NCBI GenBank assembly: GCA_000469685.2 | Contig: LS997566.1 | Span: forward strand, 4,502,804 to 4,566,803 | Direction of reading: 5' to 3' | Source of the DNA: Haemonchus contortus | Lineage: Eukaryota; Nematoda; Chromadorea; Rhabditida; Trichostrongylidae | Length of the DNA stretch: 64,000 nt | Shown here: positions 24,149 to 33,799 of the stretch, piece by piece | How positions within the stretch are numbered: the first letter of the stretch is position 1 | Layout: each line of letters opens with the position of its first letter | Made by a program: the position numbers and the translations under genes | Notes under the pieces: model-generated | Databases searched by the model: none | Seen by the model: the letters and a program-made list of their open reading frames with translations, nothing else | Told to the model about the DNA's origin: nothing

Positions 24149-25055
24149 CTCGCCGTCGGGATCGTCCCGCGGAGGCGAATCAGCATCGGTGTTTGCTCCG
24201 CAAGGCGACCCTGAGCAGCGTGACCTAGGCGACCGGGGTTTTTCCCCCACTCGCCATGCTCATAGGTGCCACCCGGACTCGATAGGCCTGGGCTGCCCCA
24301 GTATCCCTTGCGTCTTCATGCGAGCTGGCATTGCCTCCGCACTACGCTGGTGGGTTGCTGGCCCAGCCAGCGCCGAAAACCTCGGCTCGCTGGGCGCGAG
24401 GTGCTACCAGAGCCTGCATTCGCCTCATCCCAGGCCTGAGGATGGCTGCGATATACACTACAATACAAAGCACACACTATGAATTATGCTATTTTGTGGC
24501 AAACAACTCAAGAAAGAATAAGGCGAGGTTGAATACGAGTAAATATGGAAACTATGATACAGATAATACTGTGAGAAAGAAATATGGAAGTACAGATAAA
24601 CAAGACAACCAAACTCAAACTACGGACAGGGTACGATCCTGCTAAGCCCTCATCCAGGGCCATCCAACTCCTCCCAACCTTCTCCTGGCACTGCTGCTCC
24701 ACGGTCCTTCCATTGCTGCGGACCGCTCCTCTTGATGTCCTTTGCTAGCGACACAGTTAGCAGCAATGGCACCACTGGTGAATGACGACAGTGTGGTGCT
24801 GCAAGAACCACTGGAGCTGCGTCGATGGCGTTGACGTCGATTGGCACCAGAAGACGGAGACGGGCAGGAGGTGGCGACGATGACGGCGACGGCGAGGGAC
24901 GATGCAATCGTCGCTTGGCCTAGAGAGCGGCTAGGGCCCGTACCTAAGCATGGCCACGTGGCAAACTTTAGCTCTCTGCAGTATATTGTGCCTCCCCGGC
25001 GGGACCGAGGGCGCCACGCCAGGCCGACCTTTAATTCGTCCGAACGACACGACAC
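24149..25055. mobile_element. About 0.9-kb insertion of unlike composition in the E 3' flank
   Basis: The E 3' flank follows D and F up to GCAACAGTACCTAG (about 24148) and resumes at GATTCCCGGATTGATATCTG (about 25056). The intervening sequence is absent from the D and F units. Its ends are GC-rich (24150-24460 and 24640-25050) around an AT-rich middle (24475-24620). CTAG occurs at both junctions and could be a short target duplication. The minus-strand open frame 24642-25181 runs out of it into the SINE and shows no domain. It is probably a non-autonomous element or a composite. The family is not recognised. Confidence 0.5.
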
Positions 25056-25059
25056 TAGG

Positions 25060-25450
25060 AGATTCCCGGATTGATATCTGCCTAGGCCAACTAACTCTTC
25101 CATTCCTCCGGGATCAATTAGTTTGTACCAGCTCGTCTGAGAAGATAAAAACAGTGACTTCTCATCGGCTGGCCACCGCAATTAATTGAAGCAGGCCTCG
25201 CAAGGATGACGAATTGTGAGCTAAACTTCGGCCCCAACCGGGACCTCATGACACGGTTATCTAATATGTCATCGACTTAAACAAATCTTTTACCACTGTT
25301 ACGAAGGATGGGCTTATCCTAGCTTCGAGCAACGCGAAATTGCACCATTCGTTATGTAGAGAAGCAGCTCTATGAATTTTCAATCAGAATATTCCTGATC
25401 TACAATCGAATTATCGTCGACGTGCGGATAAAGTTCTACAGTGCCGCCTC
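25060..25450 (+). repeat. SINE copy followed by RTE reverse-transcriptase relic
   Basis: This is the counterpart of 19480-19850. SINE text runs to about 25195. Then a decayed RTE domain follows: in the better frame around 25335-25425, IRYVEKQLYEFSIRI parallels the [18 protein letters not shown] block of the intact RTE at 56.6 kb. Stops and frame changes make it clearly dead. It was duplicated with the globin unit, not inserted anew. Confidence 0.65.
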
Positions 25451-25559
25451 ATCTTGCTCAGACTTTGTAACTCGGTCGGCGAGCCTATCAAGTGGTGCTC
25501 AAAGATGTCCGATCCGATGTACACCCTGAACCTCCCCGCACTTTAACCTTTTAAGGTTA

Positions 25560-25890
25560 TAGTGCGGAAAGTTAGTTCTAGTACCTGTGAAAAACAATTC
25601 GAGCTGATGGAGACTAGTGATGTAATAAAGGAAATGTAGAGTTGAGAAATTTCAATCGCGGATCTTTCGCTAGAAGATTGTAAATCACGGTAAATCAAAG
25701 AGGGAAATAAAGTCAAAGATGATCCAATGATTGGAACATTTTCGTTTATACATATTCTGAGGAAAACTGAGAATGCATACATACCAGAAAAGATCTGCAA
25801 TCGATCTTCGAGTTGCTGTTGAAATTTTTAACTCGTCCTCTACTCACCACTTGGAGAATTCCAGCAGTCTACATCGTGCAGGAACTGAAT
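25560..25890 (+). repeat. 5' boundary repeat of the gutted F globin unit
   Basis: It matches 17040-17410 and 21750-22060, including GAGAAATTTCAATCG, AGAAGATTGTAAATCACG and ATTCCAGCAGTCTACATC. Right after GAACTGAATG (about 25890) the similarity to D and E stops abruptly and the tail of the RTE-type element begins. The core promoter that should follow is missing. Confidence 0.75.
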
Positions 25891-28270
25891 GAGACTTACT
25901 TAGACTTAGACTTAGTTCCTCCCGTGCTGGAGAGCACATCGGGCGACGAGATCTTTCCACTGTTGCCGGTCTTGTGCAATCATTTCTCCCTCGCTCCTAG
26001 AAACATTTATGGTCTTTAGATCAATCTCAAACGTTCGTCTCCACGTGTTTCTGGGACGGCCTCTTCTTCGCTTGGCTCCTGGAGGTATCCAGTTCATGGC
26101 CACTCGTGAAACTCGTTGCTGTGCCATGCGCAAAATGTGACCAGTCAGTCGAAGCCTACGCTGTGCCACAACCACGTGAAGGCAGTTTGAACCACAACGT
26201 CGTAGAACTTCCTCATTTGTGACGTGGTCCGTGTAGCGTATTTTCATTATCCGTCGTAGGCATCTCTGATGAAAGGCGTTCAATCTCTTGACGAGGCTAG
26301 CAGTACTCTTCCACGTCTCACTTGCATATAATGCCGTAGGGATCACGATAGAGTAATATAAGCGCAACTTGATGTTCTGTGATATCGATGAACTGGCCCA
26401 TAATGGCTGGAGTCGTCGGAATACAGCAGCAGCTTTCGCTATTCGAATGCGAACTTCCATTTCAGCATCACCGTTGTGAGCTATCGTACTTCCGAGGTAA
26501 GTGAAATTACCAACGGTTTCCAATATTGTATCGTCAACGCTGATGTTCAGCTGCGTTTGGTCAAAGCCGACCTTCATGACTTTGGACTTGCAGGCGCTGA
26601 TACGTAATCCTATCATGCTCGCTTCTCTGCTGAGGCAGGTAGTGACCTGCTAAAGTTTATTTTCGTCTTCAGCAAGAAGTGCTATGTCATCAGCGAAATC
26701 CAAATCCGTGAGTCTGCTTCGATCGTGCCAACTGATACCTGCCCTTACTTTCTTCATGGTTTCCCTCATGACGAAATCCAGACAGACGTTGAACAGGATC
26801 GGAGACAGAATGCATCCTTGCCGCACTCCTGTATCAATCTGGAAGAACGGCGTGTATCCTGTATCCGTCCTCACGCAGCAAGACGAGTTGAGATACAAAT
26901 TCTTGAAAATGCTGATGAATGATTGCGGTACGCCGTATGTTTTCAGGATAGCCCATAGCGACTCGCGGTGAATACTATCGAAAGCCTTTTTAAAATCAAC
27001 GAAGTTGATGACAAGCGGCTGGCCGTACTCAACACACTGTTCGATAATGTTTCGGAGGGTGAAGATTTGTTCGCTGCATGATCTTCCGCTCCTGAATCCG
27101 GCTTGTTCCTCCCTCAGTCGTCCGTCAATAGCCGTGCAAATTCGTCGGAGCAGAACAATGCAAAAGGTTTTTCCCGGCACAGATAGCAGCGTGATACCTC
27201 TCCAATTACTGCAGTCTGACAGGTTTCCTTTCTTGGGTATTTTAGCAATGACGCCTCTTCTCCGGTCTTCTGGGACTTCTCCTTGGCTCCAGCACCGATT
27301 GAATAACTTCACAAGTTTTTCCACCACGACAGTGCTTCCTGCCTTCAATAATTCCACAGAGATTTCGTCTAGACCAGGGATTTCCTATTCTTGAGGCACT
27401 CAATTGCTGCACTTACTTCCTCCTTCGTTATGTAGCCAGTATTTACCTCGAGCTGTTCAACCGGGTCCGTGTTGTCAAAACAGTATGTTGTCGATGGACT
27501 GGGCTGGTTGAGAATATCTCGAAAGTATTCGAACCATCTTTGGTTCTGCTCATCGCTATTGGAGAGGAGCCTGCCGTTTTTGTCCCTGATCGGTACATTC
27601 GAATTGTTCCGGTTCCCTGTCAACTCACGGACAATGCGATACAAAGTCTTCGAGTCTCCATGATCAGCGGCGTACTGCGCTTCTGCACCTTTTCTTATCA
27701 GCCAGTCGTTCTTATCGTTACGACAAGATTTCTTCACCAGGCGGTCCAATTCGGTATACCTCCTTTTTGCCTCTTCCAACTCTCTACTAGTCTTGGCTTG
27801 TTCTCTTTGTAGTTTTGCGTACTTCCTCTCATCAATCTTTTGCCACGTGCTGTCCTTGATCCATTCCTCTTTTCTCTTTCCACGTCTTCGACCAACTACC
27901 TCCTCAGCGCAAACTTTTATGGTATCTCTTATAGCTGTCCACTCTTCCTCCAGGTTCGTGATTTCTTCCAAGGCGTCAAATCGGTTCCGCATTTCCAAGG
28001 CAAGCCTCGAAGCAAGGTTGGGATCCTTCAATTTCTCTACAGCGTACGGTCGCGCAAATGGAGTACTTCTTATTTTCTTCAACTTGAGTTTAACCACCGC
28101 TCTGACCATGTAGTGATCCGAGCCGATATCCGCACCTCGAAGCACACGAACATCTTGGAGGGAACTCCTCCACCTGCGGCTTATGCATACATGATCAATT
28201 TCGTTTAACGTTCTTCCGTCCGGAGAGCGCCAGGTTTTCTTATGGATCTGTCTGTGTTCTGTTCTGTGAT
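25891..28270 (-). mobile_element. 5'-truncated RTE-type retrotransposon, broken frame
   Basis: A minus-strand non-LTR element lies in the F globin unit. From 28265 leftwards come the end of an apurinic-type endonuclease domain (NEIDHVC, then GADIGSDHYMV), a basic linker and a reverse transcriptase. The RT shows KAFDSI, GVRQGCILSP, and FADDIALL near 26690. A C-terminal region with RLTGHILRM and KRRRGRPRNTW precedes the stop at 25914-25912. The stop lies within a CTAAGT-type repeat tail, an RTE hallmark. The frame has at least two lesions: a one-base loss near 27365 (after KNRKS) and an in-frame TAG near 26651. The N-terminal endonuclease half is missing. The family differs from the intact element at 54-57 kb. 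Confidence 0.88.
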
Positions 28271-28274
28271 CTGT

Positions 28275-28468
28275 TTACTCCAAATCACCGTTTAAATGAT
28301 GAATTCAACCGAATCGTTCAGGATTTCTTCGGTTGCTTTGAGAAGTTCCTTGAGGGCCGAGGGAAACCACTGACTGCTGATCAGAAGGCTGCACTTGAGG
28401 CAATTGGCACCAAATTCAATGAAGAAGCTCAGAAACATCTCGCAACTCTTGGACTCCCTCACGCTTGA
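28275..28468 (+). pseudogene. Globin F remnant: last exon of a secreted globin
   Basis: Only the final intron's distal part (from about 28275, TTTACTCCAAATCACCG), its TTCAG acceptor and the last exon (28322-28468) remain. The exon is open, ends in GLPHA and a stop, and differs from D by one residue (TADQK for TDDQK). AATAAA at 28525-28530 is intact. Promoter and exons 1-5, about 1.47 kb in E, have been replaced by the RTE-type element to the left. It cannot make a globin on its own but could serve as an alternative last exon for E, 4.7 kb upstream. No evidence of that is visible in the sequence. Confidence 0.85.
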
Positions 28469-28904
28469 ATCAGCAACTGACTTCAGTAGTATTTATTTAT
28501 AAAAATAGGATTCGTGCATTTTCCAATAAAAAGTTCCTAGCTCAATCCAGTGTTGTGAGAACAGACACTGTAATTCACATCCTTGTGAGAATTCGGAAGG
28601 GCTCATCGAAACGGCTTGAAAAATTATTCTGAAATGTTACAGAGCCACCACCAAAATTCGTAGGTGACAACAGTATCCGACTCAAATGTGGGTTCATACT
28701 CTGACGAAATAATCATAAAATATGTAATGAAGAGCAATCTATCAACGAGAAAACTCAGCATTGCAAAATCATCGTCTACACTGCTCACCTACTTACCCCT
28801 ATAACTCCTCCGCTCATTCTACATATATCTATGTTCTGTGGTACCAATCTAGATCTGTGTTCAGTATATGGAGGAGCAAAGTCTGTTTTCGATGCAGAAG
28901 TACC

Positions 28905-29570
28905 TAGCAGAAGGCCAGGTCAATGTCTACCCAGGCCAACTAAGCCTTCCATATCTCCGGGATCGGTTAAGGCATATTTCACGAAAGAAATAGTTTTTGA
29001 GATTTGCCCATGGGATAAATTCGATGCCCCTCTTAAAACCATATGTGCTGATGTAAGGTCGAAAAGCATCTTGGATAGGGCACAATAAGGGGCCATAAAC
29101 TGTATCTTATGAATGCCACACCCACAGTGGACGAGTCTCAAAGATGTTGTAGAGGCTGCACTATCTTAAGAGTCTCCGATGTTGGAGCTTCAAAAAACTT
29201 GTCAGAACCCGTGGCGACAGTGGAAGGCAGTTTTACACAATTTTGACTTGATGAAGTCAGCTCTTTGCGCGAGTGTAACACGAGGAATCTCGTCCGAATG
29301 CTCCTTCCATGCCTTCCCGTCATGCTATATGTCGTACAGCCTATATTGTGACTACTTTTAAAGGGAAAAAAAACTTTTGTAAAAAAAACTACTCTTGTAA
29401 ACAACTGACCTGTACATCGGCTGGCCACCGCGAGTCATTCTATAGCACTTACGCATTCAATACGATACTACGATTCTGAATGGAAGCCGAATGCATGGAC
29501 GCATCCTACAAACAGGATTGACTAGCGCTCCAAGGCTTTATTTGTCAAGACATTAAAACCTGTTGGGTGC
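28905..29570 (+). repeat. SINE copy split by about 0.4 kb of unrelated sequence
   Basis: SINE text runs from about 28905 to 28972 (GCCAACTAAGCCTTCCATAT, GGGATCGGTT). It resumes at about 29400 (ACCTGTACATCGGCTGGCCA) and continues to about 29560 with the GATTCTGAATGGA and ACAGGATTGACTAGCGC segments. The stretch between, 28973-29399, is not SINE and lacks about 40 bp of the expected core. Its origin is not recognised. This is the F-unit equivalent of the SINEs after D and E. Confidence 0.6.
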
Positions 29571-30200
29571 TGCGCCATGAATTCGAACGGTTTGCTATGT
29601 CAGTAGCATCCAATGTGCGTTCCGCGCTGCGAAGTGCATGATTCGAGTTCGATTTTCCAATCAAAGGTCCCCGAAACCTCAAGAACAGAAGTTATCATGA
29701 ACCGGAACGATTGGGTAATTTCTCAGCGACAGGGAAACTGAAATTCCATTTTACTTTCCGAGACTCCACCACCACTTCATTCCCACTTTCGTACAATTTT
29801 TCTTTCCAAATTTCGGAGCCTGGCTTCCTACTTCCTTTACCATCTTACCTCCCACATCATGCAGAGAGTGGTTTTTTCTACCTTCTACTAATTACTTCCA
29901 ACTCGTCTGCGTTTTGGGTCGATCCCTGCTCAAATGATTGCATGCTTGTTACTACGATGCTCTAAACCAAAGTATGTATATTCATTCAATTGAGTGTGTA
30001 AATATACAAATAAATGAATGAATAATCGCTAAAATTTCAATGCTGCGTTTTGATCCTGTGGTTATTTGCTTATTCACGCAAGAACCGTGGACCACCCGAG
30101 ATTGTGATATTAATTCAATCGCACCGTTATTGGAAACTATCATGTGATGGACTATACAAGTCTACAAATGATAAAAACTATCGAGGGAAACGTGAATGAG
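29571..30200. other. Intergenic stretch, nothing recognised
   Basis: There is no exon chain or repeat beyond short A/T tracts. The short frame 29711-29965 shows no domain. Confidence 0.4.
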
Positions 30201-30215
30201 CTGGTTTTATTCGAT

Positions 30216-31483
30216 TCATGGATGACTCAATGTGTTCGGGAGTCCTTGTTTCGCCAGGTACTGCTGACATTCCTCATTGAATCGTGTTCCCAATTTGTTC
30301 CATGCCGTCTTCTGCTCAGCACTCAAAACGGTTCCACGACTGTCCAGGAATGCTACCCAGATGTCCCAGAATGCCTAAATGTGAGCAGTAGATTCAAAAA
30401 CATATGGTCGCGTTTAGAAACAGATTCTTCTTTGCTAAGGGTGCCACCAGATAGAGACAAAAAATTTTACCGAATTTTTCAGAGTTTAACAGCTTTTAAT
30501 TTTCCAGAAAAAACTCTTTCCTGGAAAGACCAGAGCAAGATCAGGAAGGGGCTTCCCACCTTCCACAAAGACGGATCGACTCCTCTGCCGAGATGCCTGT
30601 CCGTCAAATTGCGGCAGAATGCTCGGAACACCATTTCCTAAGCTGACAAAAATTAAAAAATCTATTCCAAATTGAGATTCAACCCTTTTTTGGTGTTTCA
30701 TATGTCATACAGCGAAGAGTTTGAGGGAAAGCTAAAAATTCGCAAAAAAAGCTAGCACTTACATTATCGTAAATGTTTACGAACACATGCACAGTCGTTA
30801 TCAAAGCCAAGCCAATTTTTTGCAATCTATAATCGGATTCAAATGAAACGATAGCTCCAGAACCAAACAGATTAATAACTACAGTTTTTCATGAAAAGTA
30901 TGAAAATGTATGGGAAAGAGTACAGTATTTTCGGTAAAAAGTTTAACATGTACCTTTTCAAATGATTTTTGGGGTTCTTGTTTCGTTGTATTTCTGATGT
31001 TTTTTCATTCTGATTTCTTAATCTCTTCTTAAACTCTTAATCAAAATCGAAGAATAAAAAATATAATGACCATAGTCTCAAAGAACCCGTAAAGAATAGT
31101 GTAATCCAGGGAATGCTCTTAAGGGTAGGAGAGCGAGTCTTCTCACCTCAGAACAACTACAATTTGTCGAATATTTGTTCAAAGTATAATTGACCTGTCA
31201 CTTTTCTGAACGTCGTCGCCAGTAAAATTCTCAGCTCCCTTGAAATATTTACGAAGATCCTTGTGATGAGTGAACAAGCTGGAATTTTCGTAGCAAATTA
31301 TTTCCAAAAATCATTTTTGTTTTTTTAAAATAAATTTTTGAATGTTTATTTGAGACCATTTTAGTTTCACGATGCCTTCGCTCACTATTTGCAAAAGTCC
31401 GTGCCACTTTGTTGATCTTTGGGAGTTGTACCGAGTGGTAGAGTTGCCATAGAGGTCATGCAAGCTTTCTTAACGTCCGCCAT
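30216..31483 (-). CDS. Globin G, divergent leaderless globin, 5 exons
   Basis: This is a 160-residue globin on the minus strand. Exons are 31483-31386, 31278-31195, 30826-30763, 30637-30560 and 30374-30216. All splice sites fit and the first four exons have the same lengths as in A and B. The last exon is 12 nt longer and ends PNTLSHP instead of PH-X. CD1 Phe45 and F8 His97 (LTDRH) are kept. B10 reads Cys31 (DFCK, codon TGC) where every other copy here has Tyr. E7 is Ile65 (LQKIG) and the residue after the split Arg is Leu, not Phe. No AG acceptor sits directly before the ATG (TTCTGAAATGG); the nearest is TTACAG 12 nt upstream of that. A possible AATAAA overlaps the stop region (30211-30206). 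The frame is open, but it may be a neofunctionalised or decaying copy. Confidence 0.8.
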
Positions 31484-31489
31484 TTCAGA

Positions 31490-32790
31490 AGGTACTGTAA
31501 AGTACAGGAATTCCAAGGAAGAATTGTAGTCAGCATATATTGAAGCCAGCTAAAGGACAAAATGGGAATTAAATAATCGTGTGTCGGACAGGGAGAATTC
31601 TTACCATAGTCTCGTTTAAGTAGTATTTATTTTACAATTTTTATCAGATCAAGTTTCTAAAGGGCGTGAGACGCTAGAGTGCCCTTCAAATGTGCATCTG
31701 TTCTTGAGAGTTTGCAGATTTTTTATTAAAATTATTGACATAAATCAGTGAATTACTTAAGTTAATTGGTAATTTTTTTGTGATTGCACTACTAGCTATG
31801 CATAGTTGGCAAAAAACTTGAAATTTCCCTTCGTAGAATATCGGATTTCTGGAGAAAAAACCCAAAAAAGTGGAGAATGAAGTCGCTGAAGATGCATGCA
31901 CTTACAACAATTATAGAGACAAATAGAAACAAATATTCATTTGGTACAGAACTAAGAAATGGCCCACCGTTATATATAACTATCTTTCATGGTTTTCACG
32001 TCCCGACTCCAAAAAACATCCATCTGATATTGAGGAAACTCACTGCGTTGCATTTGTTATCAATGGCAGTGTCCCTGAATGTTCAAAAAATCAGCACGAC
32101 CGCGATTTTCAGGTGGTTCGAATCAGGGGGAACGACAAAATGTGGCTTCCGTGTATTTGTAGGCCATCAGCTTTTCTTGTTTTTTCCAGGTTCACCGAAA
32201 TTCGATTGTTTATCAACCGAATAGCTATTGACGGATGGATCTCCACAAGCGTGTAGCGAACCTCCGAAGCTCAACATCTTCTCCAAAGTACCCCCACTCC
32301 TTTCTCGCTTGAGCTCAGGTTGTATTCAATGAGCACATTCTCGTCTTGCCTGGGCTGAGCCAAAAACGAATAAGCTTCAGCAGTCACTATTTGCAGTGTC
32401 TGTGGGTCGACCTATCCAGGTGAGGGCTTCGTGCTTGGTACTGCAAGACGTAAGCCCCATTAAAACATCAATAAAATCACAGTAATGAAATATTGTCCGG
32501 TAGGAAGAAGCACGAAGTATGGTTGCGTAGAAATAGACATTGGCCTCGAAAATGTCAGAAAAACCGCAATGCCAATCAGCACACAAAACACAAAATGCGG
32601 GTGATTCTTTGCCTTCGCCTTGATTTGGAACAAAAAAATTTTCCAGTAAAAAGATCATTAGGTACGTAAGAAAATCAGAAAAATGAAGAAATTAGGTTAG
32701 AGCCCGAATAACATCAGGTGTACCTACAGGGCCATAGTTTTGTTTTGTTGCCACAGCTTCAGTTCAATTTTTTTTCTTCAGTTTTTTCTC
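31490..32790. other. Intergenic stretch, nothing recognised
   Basis: A GTTATATATAAC element at about 31967-31978 lies 490 bp before globin G, on its upstream side, and could be a promoter. No exons were recognised. The region is AT-rich. Confidence 0.35.
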
Positions 32791-32799
32791 AGCATGATT

Positions 32800-33082
32800 T
32801 AGTGGCAAGTGGCACACTACCACACACGCATGGTCACGGGTTCGAATTTCAGATTGGTGGTATCTACCTGAGCCAACCAAGCCTTCCATCCCTCCGCTGT
32901 CAGTCAAATAGTGCCAGACTTGTCTGGGAGGACAAAAACACTGACTTGCGCATCGGCTAGCCACCGCAAGTCATTGTGCAAGCCCCATATGCGCTCGAAA
33001 CGTTACCACGATCCTTAATGAAAGTCGAGTGCAGGGCGCATACCGAAAACAGGACTGATCAACTCCTAAGTTTTTTGCATTG
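32800..33082 (+). repeat. tRNA-derived SINE, near full-length copy
   Basis: The head resembles a tRNA gene: a box A-like TGGCAAGTGG at 32803-32812 and a box B-like GGTTCGAATTT at 32839-32849, 26 bp apart, as in RNA polymerase III promoters. The body follows with GCCAACCAAGCCTTCCATCC, CTGGGAGGACAAAAACACTG, CATCGGCTAGCCACCGCAAG and ACAGGACTGATCAACTCC, then a T-rich end. No matching acceptor stem closes it into a tRNA, so it is a SINE and not a tRNA gene. Confidence 0.75.
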
Positions 33083-33529
33083 GTAGGAAAAAGACTGAGG
33101 TTGGTAGGAAAATCTTGGAAACACAGACTTTTGGAAAACTTTGTTTTTTCTGAACTTCTAAACTTCTAACCAAGGATACAACCCTTTTCAATCACAATCA
33201 TTCAGTATACGTCTACTCGGAAATAGTTTTTTAATTTTCCGTAATTAAAACCTATTATTCTACTCACAAACCTTATCTTTTTGCACGAGCAACGTCACTT
33301 ATCTACACTTCTATTTCTTGTAGGCTGTAAGCTAACTGCAAAACCAATTGTCCATTGATGGAATATGCTTTAATGAGCCACTATTGAGTAGAGAATTCCT
33401 AGTAAAACTGCACACTCTGTGCAAAGAATTTTGATTATTGGCACCATATTTTTCCCTCCATATAGTATGAGGCAAACTTTGAATCTGATTGACATGATAC
33501 TTGATGGTATTTCAGTGCTTATGTGATGC

Positions 33530-33797
33530 AATGCTATTTGGCTTACTATCACACGCATGAGCACGGGTTCGAATCCCGGCACGATATCCGCCTGGGCCAA
33601 CTAAGTCCTTAAGCCATCCGCGGTCGGTTGATTGGTATCAGACTCGTCTGGGAGGATAAAAGCACTAACTTGTACATGGGCTGGCTACCACACGTTACCA
33701 ATTGCGCATTCAAATGCCTCCGCGATTCTGAATGGAGTTCGAATGTGTGGGTGCGTCCCTCAGACGGGATCAACGCCCAAGGACTTTACCTTTAGAT
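33530..33797 (+). repeat. tRNA-derived SINE, near full-length copy
   Basis: This is the best box B in the window: GGTTCGAATCC at 33566-33576. The body matches the 32.8-kb copy segment by segment (CCGCCTGGGCCAACTAAGTC, GACTCGTCTGGGAGGATAAA, GGCTGGCTACCAC, GATTCTGAATGGAGTTCGAA, AGACGGGATCAACGC) and ends in CTTTACCTTT. It lies 450 bp after the previous copy in the same orientation, with no obvious shared flank, so they look like separate insertions. Confidence 0.75.
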
Positions 33798-33799
33798 TT

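Noticed and set aside
24642..25181. 179-codon minus-strand frame in GC-rich sequence
   Set aside because: It runs across the right breakpoint of an insertion into SINE text. GC-rich DNA has few stops, and no domain is visible.
33541..33580. Possible tRNA gene around GGTTCGAATCC
   Set aside because: Box A and B-like elements are present but no acceptor stem closes. The segment continues into a repeated body shared by many loci, so it is a SINE head.
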